Source: a virus. Taken from it: DNA of 44,098 nt. How positions within the stretch are numbered: position 1 is the first letter of the stretch; the number at the start of each line of letters is the position of its first letter. Both the position numbers and the translations under genes were made by a program. The notes beneath the pieces were generated by a model. It was given only the letters and a program-made list of their open reading frames with translations. It did no database searches and was not told where the DNA came from. The DNA is taken from positions 1-44,098 of IMG/VR virus record IMGVR_UViG_3300027418_000016, one strand, 5' to 3'. This document shows positions 6,798-16,033 of the stretch, piece by piece.

Positions 6798-8066
6798 TTA
6801 ACTTATAACCTCCAAATCGTTATAATTCTTACCTTCATAAGCTCTAACTGGAAAATTACCTTTTTCTAATATAGTCGTTAGAGAATTTAAAATCTCACTT
6901 TTCTCCATTGGATGAGTATCAATTAAGAACGCATCGTAGGTATAAAGTATCAATTTCGACCTTCTCCCATCCAACCATTGCATCAACTCTCTTAATTTCT
7001 TATAATTGATTTCAGTCTCCAAAGCTTGTAATAGATAGTTAAATACCTTTTGTTCGTTTGCTCCTTCAATTCTACTAAATGGAATTTCTCTTCCAAAGAT
7101 AGGTGTTATTAACTTTCCGGAGATGATGAACTTTTTGTATAGGTCTTTAACATACACATCTACCTTTTGAAAGAATGGTATTTGACGAGCTACATCATCT
7201 AATCCTCCATAAAGATACTTAAAGGTTTGTCCCTTAGATTCATTATAGTCCTCTATCCCATACCACTTTGCAAGATGTTGGTGAGCAGTCTCTCCCAAAG
7301 GAAATTCATATCCAACCAACTTACCAATTAAACGAATGTGATAAGACTCATAGTCAAATTGAATTAGAGTACCCTTATCGAACCTGCTAACGAAATTAGA
7401 CCTACTACCATCCGATTTGTTTAAAGCAGAGTAATTGATGTTTAAATGACGATTGGAGGGTCTACCTGTTGTGGTATACGGGTTGTATTGCGTGAACACA
7501 AAACCATTACGAAGATATTTGGGATTGAACGCAAAACTATCAATAAAATTTTCCTCTACGACTTTTACCCCAGCCCCTTCCAACCTTCCTAATAAACTGA
7601 TAGATTGTGAATATTGTCTATTCCATTTATTGTCCGATTTGATAATTTCTATTTTAGAAAGTAATTCATACCATTTCAATAATGGAACACAATCATTCAA
7701 TTCTTTAAAGTCTACTCTATACCCTCTATAAACCTCTTCTGCGAACTCATTGAATACAAATGGAATACCTTTCTCTTCAAAATATGCCCACTCATAATCA
7801 ATCCCTATGCTACCTATATAACGATTTCCTAAAACCAATGTATTTGGATTTGCTAATCTATCAATCTTAACAGTTTTACATTGTTGTGCGTCTATGTGGT
7901 TGAAATTAATAATATACTCCTCATCCTCCGTTCTTAAATATAAAAACGATATGCTACAATCAAATTGATGTGCTCTAGGTGAACTCCATACTGGAACCAT
8001 TAACTGAATTGGTTTATGGTTTTGGCAAAAAGAAAGAAGGATATGATTATTTTCTATTATCTTCAT
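6798..8066 (-). CDS. Family A DNA polymerase, polymerase domain only
   Basis: 422 residues, much shorter than Pol I (about 930), with the polymerase motifs in order. TTTGRPSNRHLNIN (198-211) matches the T-x-T-G-R-L-S motif. Motif A is FDYESYHIRL (237-246), with the metal ligand Asp238. Motif B is reduced to KGQTFKYLYGG (278-288), with Lys278 and Tyr286-Gly287. Motif C is YTYDAFLID (375-383), with Asp378 but Tyr-Asp-Ala in place of the usual His-Asp-Glu. QALETEINYKKLRE (347-360) fits the helix before motif C. No 5' nuclease or 3'-5' exonuclease motifs are visible in the first 190 residues, so proofreading must be absent or encoded elsewhere. It lies inside a block of structural genes, after a 170-base gap with a host-like promoter. 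Polymerase fold is likely; replicative role is inferred. Confidence 0.82.
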   Translation of the reverse strand: MKIIENNHILLSFCQNHKPIQLMVPVWSSPRAHQFDCSISFLYLRTEDEEYIINFNHIDAQQCKTVKIDRLANPNTLVLGNRYIGSIGIDYEWAYFEEKGIPFVFNEFAEEVYRGYRVDFKELNDCVPLLKWYELLSKIEIIKSDNKWNRQYSQSISLLGRLEGAGVKVVEENFIDSFAFNPKYLRNGFVFTQYNPYTTTGRPSNRHLNINYSALNKSDGSRSNFVSRFDKGTLIQFDYESYHIRLIGKLVGYEFPLGETAHQHLAKWYGIEDYNESKGQTFKYLYGGLDDVARQIPFFQKVDVYVKDLYKKFIISGKLITPIFGREIPFSRIEGANEQKVFNYLLQALETEINYKKLRELMQWLDGRRSKLILYTYDAFLIDTHPMEKSEILNSLTTILEKGNFPVRAYEGKNYNDLEVIS

Positions 8067-8181
8067 ATTCTTCTAATTTACGATTTTTTTATGACTTTAC
8101 CAAATTTATTCCGACCAATGTTTTTGTCTTAATGAATAAATATGAATTGGTTCTCTTTTCATTTGATTTATTGGGTTAAAA

Positions 8182-8213
8182 CAAATATAATCAAAATTAT
8201 TTTAATTATCAAA
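8182..8213 (-). promoter_or_regulatory. Bacteroidota-type promoter upstream of the DNA polymerase gene
   Basis: On the sense strand TTTG (8210-8213) is followed after 20 bases by TATATTTG (8182-8189). This fits the known Bacteroidota vegetative promoter, TTTG at -33 and TAnnTTTG at -7. It lies in the longest gap between two complete genes (8067-8236), about 115 bases before the polymerase start codon, giving a long leader. Confidence 0.5.
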
Positions 8214-8236
8214 TTTTTATATGATTTTTGTTCAAC

Positions 8237-8611
8237 CTATTTATAAAATTGTAAAAGATTAGGAAGATATAATCCTATATTTTTAATTTTTGAAGATGCA
8301 AGTCCGATTGCCGCTTTATTTGAATTTCTAACACCTTTATCCAATTCTAAACCATTTAAATCGTAGGTCGTTTCAATCGGACCAGATATTCTCCATTTTA
8401 TACTAACCACTTTCCATAATGGATTTTCACTATATTTTGTATGGGTTTCTTCATCTATTTCAAATAAATGCCCGTTACTATCATTTTCGATTTGGATAAA
8501 ATATCTTCTTATAAATCCCAATTCATAGTCTTTAGTCGTTGGTGATGGTACTATTGTTTTGGGAATATCCATTTTAAATGCATTCAAATTACTTACAATA
8601 TCAGTATACAT
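8237..8611 (-). CDS. Hypothetical structural protein next to the hub gene, 124 aa
   Basis: I do not recognise the family. I choose the ATG at 8609-8611 (MYTDIVSNLNAFKMDIP), 10 bases after the stop of the hub-like gene. An in-frame ATG at 8644 would add 11 residues inside that gene. The sequence is beta-rich (YELGFIRRYFIQIEND, then LWKVVSIKWRISGPIETTYD) and ends with a shorter segment (SNKAAIGLASSKIKNIGLYL, then PNLLQFYK). Position at the end of the tail and baseplate operon suggests a baseplate or neck protein. It is the last gene before the 170-base gap with the polymerase promoter. Confidence 0.6.
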   Translation of the reverse strand: MYTDIVSNLNAFKMDIPKTIVPSPTTKDYELGFIRRYFIQIENDSNGHLFEIDEETHTKYSENPLWKVVSIKWRISGPIETTYDLNGLELDKGVRNSNKAAIGLASSKIKNIGLYLPNLLQFYK

Positions 8612-8621
8612 AGTTTTTATT

Positions 8622-10886
8622 TTAAACCCATTGCCAAAAAGCATCTATTGTTGTTACCCAACCATCCGTTAAATTTATATCATGAATTATATTTTGAATT
8701 CTAAATCTACCCAATTCATTATATAATTCCGAAACACCATCAACTTGTATCAATTCACCACAATTTATACCACTAATTCCATCTATTTTTAAACTTATTT
8801 TAATGTTTGTTGGCACTTGCTGTTTTTTTAAAGTATATTCTTCTCTAGCAAGTCCCATAAAAGAATATACCCAATCCGGATTTTTAACAACCATTGTTTT
8901 TGGTTCAGTATATTTTGGTAATACAAATTTAATTAAATCTTTTATTGACGCTTTGTTAATATCATCTTCCTTTTGACTGCCAGATTCTTTTTCATTATCT
9001 TTATCTTTATTATTATTTGATATGGGTTGTGTCAAATTTTGATACATAATTTGGTCTAAAACATAATATCCTTCAGTTGTAGTATGATTTGCCATTGAAG
9101 TATATAATGAAACCCTATCTTGTGATGTCAATTGATAAGTTTTAACATCGTATTTTTTAGCTGCAAGGAATGCGTTATAATTCCAAAGTGACATAGCTGC
9201 TATATAATCTGTGTTATCAAAATCAAATGCAAAATCTCTAACTATGGAATTTACCGACAATGGTTTAAATCTATAATCTTCTCTATCTTCCAATATTTCT
9301 TTTATATGTTCCGATTTTATATATAATTTACTATCCATAATAGTTGCTTTACTATCGGTCATTAAATTTGCATATATTAATTTATATTGGCCAAAACTTT
9401 TTCCATTTATTAATTCTAATATGTTTGCTATAAAATCTATTCTACTATACGAACTATACCAGGCAGTTTTTACCACATTATAACTAATAAAAATATTTAA
9501 TGCATTACCTATTCTATTGTCACCAGATGCTTCTAATGGTACTTCATTTCCATTTGGTTCTATAAATTTTATTTTTCGTTTTTCTATAACCGATTTTCCA
9601 TTTATTCTCGCATCTATTGTATTTTTAATATCTCCTACAATTTTTCCCTTTTTATCTATACTAAAATTTGGTAATTCTTCATTTGGAAATAATACATCTT
9701 CATCAAACGCAACTCTATATTTGTGTATAGTAATTGGTATTATAGTTTCTGATGTGGTATCATCTATTTTAAAAAATTTTGCACCCGTTGGGTCACCATT
9801 TGGTGAATAAAAGGTAAGCTTTGGGTCAGTACCACCCCATGCAACCACATTATTTAATAAAACTTCTAATACAAATTTTAAAGATAGATATGGTACCGCA
9901 CTTGCAGTTCTTTTTAAACTTGCATCACCCGTTTTATACCAGTTAAAAAATTCTTTTTCCCATTCTGCCGGATTTAATTTTAATAAATAATCCAATTCAA
10001 CACCTTGTAAACCTAAGCTTGGATTGGAAATGGTATAACAAAGTTCCTGAAATTTGGTTGGTTTGGGGTCAGTTGGCATTTCAGGTGGTGTATATTGTTG
10101 CGCATTAAACGATTTTGGTAATAAATAAGATATTTCGTTACCTTGTGTTATTGTTAATTGTGCTATATATGTTCCATCAGGTTCTATTTTATATGAATAC
10201 GCCGAAACTCTACCGACCATTCTATCATAACTTCCTTTTGAATCTTCACATTTTTTTAAATATTTTTGAAAAGATGGTATTGATGGATTTGAATAATCAA
10301 TCCAATTAGTTACAAATTTTTCATAATTATTTTTATTTTCAATTATACCAGATTTAATCAAATCATTTCCCATTAAATTATCACCAAATTCTATCATAAT
10401 TGGTGCCACACCTTTACAAAAAAATAATTCAAACATTTCAAGTTGTTTGATGGAAAATAAACGAATATGGACACTTGCAATTTTCATAGTATTACCAGTA
10501 CCATCCGTATTTATATTTAAAGATTCAATTATTGGGTGTGATATAACTCTACCGGTTTCATTTAATGTAGTAATTTTTTTGCCATTAAAATCATAACCAA
10601 CAAATGATTTATCGGATTGATAATTTATTTCATGTAATAATACCGTATTCACTCGATTAGTTATAACGCACCCATTATAATCAGCGGAACTACCAATTTC
10701 ACCCTTTGCTATTTTTCCAATTTTTTCTAATATCTCTTGTTGGTCTGCAGATGGTGAATCTTTTATAACTCGTGAAGCGGAAGACATTATAAAAAATGGC
10801 ATTTTGGTATTTGAACCCCATGGATATTTTTCTCTTTCTTTAAATACCTCAACCATCCATTTTTTCAATGGGTAAGTATTATTCAT
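8622..10886 (-). CDS. Baseplate hub-like structural protein (gp27/late-control-D-like role)
   Basis: 754 residues. Residues about 130-170 contain IASVHIRLFSIKQLEMFELF followed by VAPIMIEFGDNLMG, a pattern of beta strands around an EFGD turn seen in hub proteins. Residues about 215-250 (GRVSAYSYKIEPDGTYIAQL) look like the strand pattern of hub domains. The C-terminus has GELIQVDGVSELYNELGRFR, then IQNIIHDINLTDGWVTTIDA, typical of the last domain of gp27 and gpD type hub proteins. A low-complexity linker (NNNKDKDNEKESGS) near residue 640 separates the C-terminal domain. The neighbours (tape measure, gp48/54-like, gp53-like) support a hub role. The exact T4 counterpart, gp27 or a gp5/gp27 mix, is not settled; no lysozyme motif is seen. 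Confidence 0.6.
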   Translation of the reverse strand: MNNTYPLKKWMVEVFKEREKYPWGSNTKMPFFIMSSASRVIKDSPSADQQEILEKIGKIAKGEIGSSADYNGCVITNRVNTVLLHEINYQSDKSFVGYDFNGKKITTLNETGRVISHPIIESLNINTDGTGNTMKIASVHIRLFSIKQLEMFELFFCKGVAPIMIEFGDNLMGNDLIKSGIIENKNNYEKFVTNWIDYSNPSIPSFQKYLKKCEDSKGSYDRMVGRVSAYSYKIEPDGTYIAQLTITQGNEISYLLPKSFNAQQYTPPEMPTDPKPTKFQELCYTISNPSLGLQGVELDYLLKLNPAEWEKEFFNWYKTGDASLKRTASAVPYLSLKFVLEVLLNNVVAWGGTDPKLTFYSPNGDPTGAKFFKIDDTTSETIIPITIHKYRVAFDEDVLFPNEELPNFSIDKKGKIVGDIKNTIDARINGKSVIEKRKIKFIEPNGNEVPLEASGDNRIGNALNIFISYNVVKTAWYSSYSRIDFIANILELINGKSFGQYKLIYANLMTDSKATIMDSKLYIKSEHIKEILEDREDYRFKPLSVNSIVRDFAFDFDNTDYIAAMSLWNYNAFLAAKKYDVKTYQLTSQDRVSLYTSMANHTTTEGYYVLDQIMYQNLTQPISNNNKDKDNEKESGSQKEDDINKASIKDLIKFVLPKYTEPKTMVVKNPDWVYSFMGLAREEYTLKKQQVPTNIKISLKIDGISGINCGELIQVDGVSELYNELGRFRIQNIIHDINLTDGWVTTIDAFWQWV

Positions 10887-10891
10887 ATAAC

Positions 10892-11194
10892 TTATTTATT
10901 TATTTTTTGTAAATCTGCAATTATGGTTGAAACATCGGATGGTATTCTTAATTGTTTACCGGTTTCTATCGATAAAGTTGCATCGTTTAAATTATTTGCA
11001 GTTGCAATAATCCACCATAGATTTTTATCTCCATAATATTTGTGAGCCAATAAATCCAATCTATCTGATAAATCTGTTATAATATAAATATCGTTGTCCG
11101 TTGGTTTTATTTTTGGATAAATTATTGATTCTAAATATTTCTTTTTGGTTTCTTCGGTTGTTAGTGTTTTACTATATGTGTATCTATTTGCCAT
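10892..11194 (-). CDS. gp53-like baseplate wedge protein with LysM domain
   Basis: 100 residues when started at MANRYTYSKT (ATG at 11192-11194), 5 bases after the stop of the preceding gene. An upstream in-frame ATG at 11230 would overlap that gene by 31 bases and is less likely. Residues 34-86 form a LysM-like domain: DNDIYIITDLSDRLDLLAHK, then YYGDKNLWWIIATANNL and IETGKQLRIPSD. T4 gp53 carries a LysM fold and joins neighbouring wedges of the baseplate, and the D-R-L-D-L-L-A and L-W-W-I-I-A strings are common in gp53-type proteins of distant T4-like phages. Here LysM probably makes protein contacts rather than binding peptidoglycan. The position between tube initiator and hub genes fits. 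Confidence 0.78.
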   Translation of the reverse strand: MANRYTYSKTLTTEETKKKYLESIIYPKIKPTDNDIYIITDLSDRLDLLAHKYYGDKNLWWIIATANNLNDATLSIETGKQLRIPSDVSTIIADLQKINK

Positions 11195-11199
11195 TTTTA

Positions 11200-12696
11200 T
11201 TATGATTTTGAAGAATGGTTTTTTGTCCATTTTGCTAAGTCTTCTGCGGTAGAAGATGTTTTATAGTCAGTATTCGTTGCTTGTGTTTTGGACAATGTAT
11301 CCATATTATAAGTTATCGTTGCATCTGTTCCATTTATCATATGCGTTTCCAAAATTGTTAAACCCATAGACACATTAACCACCGTTGGATATGTAATTGT
11401 TTCCGAACCAGCCGTTGCAAAAAATGGGTCATCGGATGCCCAAGATACATCATTATCAATTTGCATATCCATCGATGTTATTATGCAATTTAAATTTTTA
11501 TATAAATTACCCAAACTAAATTTAATTATATTTGGTGTAAATGCAAGTGGTGCATAATTTGATACACCGCCCAATTGAATTACAGCTAATTTTTCTTGTG
11601 GGAAGGCCAGTTTTTTCAATTCTTGTAATTTTTTACTCATCACATACATTTGGTTTGTACCACCACTATTAGTATCTAACCAATATACTTTAAAATCAAA
11701 TTTAAGTTCTCTTTGAACACCTAGATACCTATAAACTTTAAATGGTGAACCAACGTATCTATAATTACCCCATTCAGGTTGTATATTTTCTGTTATATCA
11801 CCAATGGCAGCTGGAAATACTAAATATTTATCTGCATTATTGGCTTGAAATTGAATGTATGCTACCGATGTTTTTAAATTTTTTTCAATAACTTTATCAA
11901 GTTCTGTTTTTGTAAATGTTACTTTATTTAATAATTCATCATTTATATCATCCCAATTACTAATTTTACCATCCGTTCTTTTTAAAAATCCTTCGGCTTT
12001 TAAAGGTGTTTTAAAATATTCGGAATTTTGTTTTTTATAGGTATTTGGAATTAATTCTGCATTGGATTGGTAGGTACTTTTACCTTTTTTTCTTTTACCA
12101 GTTAATAATTTAACTGCACCTTTTCTTACTGCACTTGCCAACGCATCTGCGGTTTTACCTACGACATTTTGTGCAATATCGGTTGTATTTCCTTTTAGTA
12201 ATCCAGTTAAAAAGTTAGAATCCATTGGGGCCTGTGATACAAAATAATCCTTGCCTTCTTCAACTGCATATTTTAAACCACTATAATCACCATTTACAGG
12301 TTGTGTACCTTTTGAAATTGGTGCACCTAATTTACTTTCAAAAATAGTATCGGATGGTCTATTTGCCGACCCGCCAAATAAATTTCCCAAATTGAAACCC
12401 ATTTTTCCTTTCTTATCTGGGTCATTATATCTAGTACCTCTAACTGCCATCGTTCTAGCGAGGTCAATAGAGCCTCCTGATTCAATTCTTATTAAATCGG
12501 TATTATATAATTTTGGAAGATTTTTATATAAGAGAATTCTTGGGCCGTTTGGATTTGTTTCTGCAGTAAATAAATCTTGTACAACTTGATATGGGCCGTT
12601 GAAAAGTTTAGAATCTATTCTATCTTTAGTAGGTGCTTCTATCTTTTCTACTCCTTTAAATCCGTCTAAATATAAATTTCTAAGAAATTGGGGCAT
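11200..12696 (-). CDS. gp48/gp54-like baseplate tail-tube initiator
   Basis: 498 residues. Residues 292-340 carry the diagnostic pattern of the gp48/gp54 group: VFPAAIGDITENIQPEW, then RYVGSPFKVYRYLGVQRELK and FDFKVYWL. After it come FSLGNLYKNLNCIITSMDMQ and a late PTVVNVSMGLTILETH. In T4, gp48 and gp54 cap the baseplate hub and start polymerisation of the gp19 tube. The first 270 residues are longer than in T4 and contain a Gly/Ser/Lys-rich linker (about 95-115) and a basic stretch TGKRKKGKS near 199-207. It lies directly after the tape measure gene, as expected. An ATATTTATA box is 15 bases before the start. Whether it is gp48 or gp54 cannot be decided; only one copy is in this window. Confidence 0.82.
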   Translation of the reverse strand: MPQFLRNLYLDGFKGVEKIEAPTKDRIDSKLFNGPYQVVQDLFTAETNPNGPRILLYKNLPKLYNTDLIRIESGGSIDLARTMAVRGTRYNDPDKKGKMGFNLGNLFGGSANRPSDTIFESKLGAPISKGTQPVNGDYSGLKYAVEEGKDYFVSQAPMDSNFLTGLLKGNTTDIAQNVVGKTADALASAVRKGAVKLLTGKRKKGKSTYQSNAELIPNTYKKQNSEYFKTPLKAEGFLKRTDGKISNWDDINDELLNKVTFTKTELDKVIEKNLKTSVAYIQFQANNADKYLVFPAAIGDITENIQPEWGNYRYVGSPFKVYRYLGVQRELKFDFKVYWLDTNSGGTNQMYVMSKKLQELKKLAFPQEKLAVIQLGGVSNYAPLAFTPNIIKFSLGNLYKNLNCIITSMDMQIDNDVSWASDDPFFATAGSETITYPTVVNVSMGLTILETHMINGTDATITYNMDTLSKTQATNTDYKTSSTAEDLAKWTKNHSSKS

Positions 12697-12711
12697 TTAT
12701 AATTTATTTAT

Positions 12712-12720
12712 TATAAATAT
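12712..12720 (-). promoter_or_regulatory. ATATTTATA box (putative phage late promoter element)
   Basis: Exact match in the extended form AGATATTTATAATAAATAAA, 15 bases before the start codon of the tube initiator gene. The same extended form precedes the tail tube gene. Confidence 0.5.
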
Positions 12721-12742
12721 CTAATAAGATTATTTTGTAGTA

Positions 12743-15700
12743 TTATTTGCCTATGGCTGCTTTGAATGCCTGACCTTGTTCTGTTGTTTTATTATTATTC
12801 ATGTAAGTTTTTACCGAATTTGTAATATCTTTACCATCCAATATCAATTTGGTTGTACCTGCACCTGCACCTGCAATACTTGCAACCATTGCTTCTATGT
12901 TTTCAATTGCAATTAATAGTGGGTCTCCTGCTGGAACTGACATTGGCATCGGTGGTGCGGTGTTTCGGTTATAGGCCTCTTGTTCTGCTATTTCTTGAGG
13001 AGTCATTGGGGTGGTATCTAGCGCATCGAAGTAACTATTGGGTTTGGTCGCTTCAAATATTTTATCTGCACCATACGAGCCGGCCATATATCCCACTCCA
13101 CCTGCTATTAAATCCAATGCAAAACCTACACCATAAAAACCTTTTAATGGTGCAGTTAGAGGTTGTACTGCGGCAACCGTTGCAGCTGCAGTTCCCCAAC
13201 CGGTTGCCGGTGATACTACCGATTGTAGACCACTTTGTCCACTTTGGTATCTATTATACATATCATATCCTGTCATGCCCACTCCCAGCATTGAACCGAA
13301 ATTCATTTTTGGTTTTATTCCTGAAACAAAGTTTTGATTAAATCCACCATTTGTAAAATAATTTCCATATGCTTTGGCGTTAGGAAACCCTGCACCAATT
13401 CCTTCTCCTATGATTGGTTTTCCTGCTGCATCTACAAATGTTGGATTTTTCCCCAAATTTTTAACCATATTAAATTGAGGACTGGCTGCTCCCGTTGCAG
13501 TAAACTCTGGAACAATTGGGGAACCTGGTTTACCATTACGAATGTATCTTTGTACACCAGTTTGACCTGCAGGTGCGTTTGTCAAAGCGGGGCCCTTTAG
13601 TCCTTTGAAAATACCATTTGCAAACAATAATCCAGCTCCAGATAAAACGGCTGTTAATATGTTTTTAAATAAATTTTCCATATAAGACTGATGTGCTTCA
13701 AGTCTTTGTATACGAAAAAATAATCTTCTATATGTTTCATCTGTTGTTTTTGCAACATCTATATATTGGTCAAATTTTGCGTCCGTAATTGCTTTAGTCA
13801 TTGCAATTGTTGCGTCCGTTTGTTGTTTACTTAACTCTGCTGCAGAAGTTCTACCCAAAAATCCAGCGTTTTGGCCTGTTAATGTACTAGCTAATGATGA
13901 CCTATTTGATGTTTCATATTGCCTATTACTCAGTTCATCAATACTCATACCAAATATTTTACTAAATTGGTCTTGTACAAATAGTCCACCATTTCTAACT
14001 GCTTCTAATGTTCCTGATTCTTGTATATTTTTATATGCTGCAGCATAATTTCCGCCCGCTGCCAATGCCAATGCTTCTGTGAAATCTACTCTTTGATTTA
14101 ACATAGCAGATAACTTTTGTTGGGCCATTATAGTTTCTCTATAATTTAAAACAGCACCTTTAGCTCCTTCTGCAAATTTAAAACTAGTACCCATCTTTCT
14201 TAATTCCAAAACTTGTCTACTAAATGATGCTTCATTTCTAATATTAAAAGAATATAGTTTACTTGAAGCTTCCGCCATATCATTTAAAATATCATTTGGA
14301 TTAACTCCGGCTTTATCTGCTTTTAGTGCTGCTGCATATGTCATACTTAATGCATCTTTTGCATTTGTACCTGTCAATCTTCTGTATGCATTTACTATAT
14401 TAGCTAAATTACCTTCACTCACTCCAGACCATTTTGCAAATACTGCCATTCTTGCACCTATACTTTTATCACCGGTATTTGCTCCAGATGATAACGTATT
14501 CATAGCACCTGCAATAGTTTGTGCATTTACACCGGCCAATTCCAATTGACCTGCATTATATTCCACACTACCAAGTCCTCCACCCATAAATGCCGTTTGA
14601 GAAGCTGCATTAAATGCTGCCGTTAAACCTTGCATTTGATAATTAAAATCGGATGTTGCTCTCGCCATATAGACCAATCCCTTTCCGTATTTTTTTAGTT
14701 CTTGAGATTGTGTTCCGTCAAACTTTAAATTTTTTCCAAACTCAGCTTCAAATACTTTTAAATCCGCTTGAGCTTTTGCAATATCGGTCATATACATACT
14801 CTGACCTAAAAATGCATATTCGTCTGGAACAAATTCTGGCTTATAACCTGTGATTAATTGTGCAATACCTGCACCAACCGCTGCCCCTGCAGCAGCTGCT
14901 TGTAATCTATTTTTTGAACCGAACAACTCTTTCATATCATTAGCTACAGGTATTGCATCTAATAAAGTAGATTGAGCCATATCTCTCAATTCTTTTTTTT
15001 CATCTGCGTCTTTTCTAGATTTAGATGATGCATTTGATGCCGCTGCTTCTGACATTGTAAATGTTCCCATTGATTTAATGGTTCTCTTTAATCCTTTTAA
15101 TTTTTTATCACTAAAATTGATTTGAGAGGAAACATCTTCCCAATGTTCTGCTAATTTAACTACACTTTCATTTAATTCATCTTCCGTTATTTTACCTCTA
15201 TCTTTTTGTTTTTGTAATTTATTTAAAGTAGCTGGGAATTTTTTATATGCATTTAAAGTAGACAATATTGCTTCTCGTTGGTCTCCTTCTATATCCAAAT
15301 TTTCTTTTAAGAACTCACCAATCGAAGAAGTCATAACTTTTGTTTGGTCTATAACCGCATTCATTCTTTTGGCCTCATTACTTTGTTTACCATATTGATT
15401 GGTAATACTATGTTGTAGACCTTCTAATTCTTTGAAATTTTCGGTAACAGCCTCTATTGATTCAACTTCTTTGTCAAATTCTTTTCTTAATTTTGCAGTT
15501 TCTTTCGACATAGATACCAATGTACCTCTTGCTTCCTGTAATTGCTCATTTACTTTATCAACATTTCTGTTTACTTCTTTCCAAGCATTGATTTGTCCAT
15601 TTATATCACTTATGGCACGAGAATCATATAAAGATGTTTCTTCTTTTAGTTGTTTTAATCTTTGATACTCTTGTACTGCCGATTGTAATTGTTTTACTAT

Positions 15701-15763
15701 ATCGGCCTGAGTTCTTAATTCTTGTGCGGCTTCCGTTAAACGTCTTTGTGAATTATCTGCCAT
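12743..15763 (-). CDS. Tail tape measure protein
   Basis: 1006 residues. The first 250 residues are long charged coiled coils (LTEAAQELRTQADIVKQLQS and many Glu/Lys/Gln heptads). Hydrophobic Gly/Ala-rich stretches follow: AAAAGAAVGAGIAQLITGY near 290, ILTAVLSGAGLLFANGIF near 700 and VGFALDLIAGGVGYMAG near 890. This mix of coils and membrane-active segments, the large size and the position after the tail assembly pair identify a tape measure (T4 gp29 role). It sets tail length and is delivered with DNA. At roughly 1.5 angstrom per residue the tail would be near 150 nm, an upper estimate if the C-terminus is not part of the ruler. It overlaps the preceding gene by one base (TAATG). Confidence 0.88.
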   Translation of the reverse strand: MADNSQRRLTEAAQELRTQADIVKQLQSAVQEYQRLKQLKEETSLYDSRAISDINGQINAWKEVNRNVDKVNEQLQEARGTLVSMSKETAKLRKEFDKEVESIEAVTENFKELEGLQHSITNQYGKQSNEAKRMNAVIDQTKVMTSSIGEFLKENLDIEGDQREAILSTLNAYKKFPATLNKLQKQKDRGKITEDELNESVVKLAEHWEDVSSQINFSDKKLKGLKRTIKSMGTFTMSEAAASNASSKSRKDADEKKELRDMAQSTLLDAIPVANDMKELFGSKNRLQAAAAGAAVGAGIAQLITGYKPEFVPDEYAFLGQSMYMTDIAKAQADLKVFEAEFGKNLKFDGTQSQELKKYGKGLVYMARATSDFNYQMQGLTAAFNAASQTAFMGGGLGSVEYNAGQLELAGVNAQTIAGAMNTLSSGANTGDKSIGARMAVFAKWSGVSEGNLANIVNAYRRLTGTNAKDALSMTYAAALKADKAGVNPNDILNDMAEASSKLYSFNIRNEASFSRQVLELRKMGTSFKFAEGAKGAVLNYRETIMAQQKLSAMLNQRVDFTEALALAAGGNYAAAYKNIQESGTLEAVRNGGLFVQDQFSKIFGMSIDELSNRQYETSNRSSLASTLTGQNAGFLGRTSAAELSKQQTDATIAMTKAITDAKFDQYIDVAKTTDETYRRLFFRIQRLEAHQSYMENLFKNILTAVLSGAGLLFANGIFKGLKGPALTNAPAGQTGVQRYIRNGKPGSPIVPEFTATGAASPQFNMVKNLGKNPTFVDAAGKPIIGEGIGAGFPNAKAYGNYFTNGGFNQNFVSGIKPKMNFGSMLGVGMTGYDMYNRYQSGQSGLQSVVSPATGWGTAAATVAAVQPLTAPLKGFYGVGFALDLIAGGVGYMAGSYGADKIFEATKPNSYFDALDTTPMTPQEIAEQEAYNRNTAPPMPMSVPAGDPLLIAIENIEAMVASIAGAGAGTTKLILDGKDITNSVKTYMNNNKTTEQGQAFKAAIGK

Positions 15764-16011
15764 TAATATTGTTTATTAAGAACTTTGTCTATATTAGAAC
15801 TATCTATATTATGTCTATCTAAAAACTTCTTCATGGTTTGTAAAGAATTTACTCTATCTTTATCCCATTGAGAATATACTTTACCCAATTTAGGGTCAGT
15901 TTGTTTTAGTTTAATAATAAAATCTTGTTCTTTTTGTCTTGATTTTGGTCTCAAAAACAAATCTAACAATCTCTTAATTGCACTAATTTCTACTAATACT
16001 TTTTTAGACAT
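15763..16011 (-). CDS. Small hypothetical protein before the tape measure, 82 aa
   Basis: Unrecognised. It is basic and helical (VEISAIKRLLDLFLRPKSRQ, then KVYSQWDKDRVNSLQTMKKF and a C-terminal IDKVLNKQY). It sits between the gp51-like frame and the tape measure and shares its stop with the tape measure start (TAATG), so the two are probably translationally coupled. A role in tape measure folding or assembly is suggested by place only. An ATATTTATA box lies 13 bases before its start. Confidence 0.6.
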   Translation of the reverse strand: MSKKVLVEISAIKRLLDLFLRPKSRQKEQDFIIKLKQTDPKLGKVYSQWDKDRVNSLQTMKKFLDRHNIDSSNIDKVLNKQY

Positions 16012-16024
16012 GGGGATAGTTTAG

Positions 16025-16033
16025 TATAAATAT
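16025..16033 (-). promoter_or_regulatory. ATATTTATA box (putative phage late promoter element)
   Basis: Exact sense-strand match, 13 bases before the start of the 82-residue gene. Its first base overlaps the last base of the stop codon of the gp51-like frame. Confidence 0.45.

Noticed and set aside
8106-8162. An 18-codon minus-strand open frame (MKREPIHIYS...) in the leader of the polymerase gene.
   Set aside because: It could be a leader peptide, but it is short enough to occur by chance and has no start signal or conservation evidence.
11195-11230. Longer start for the gp53-like protein.
   Set aside because: It would overlap the tube initiator gene by 31 bases. The ATG at 11192-11194, 5 bases after that stop, gives a normal N-terminus.
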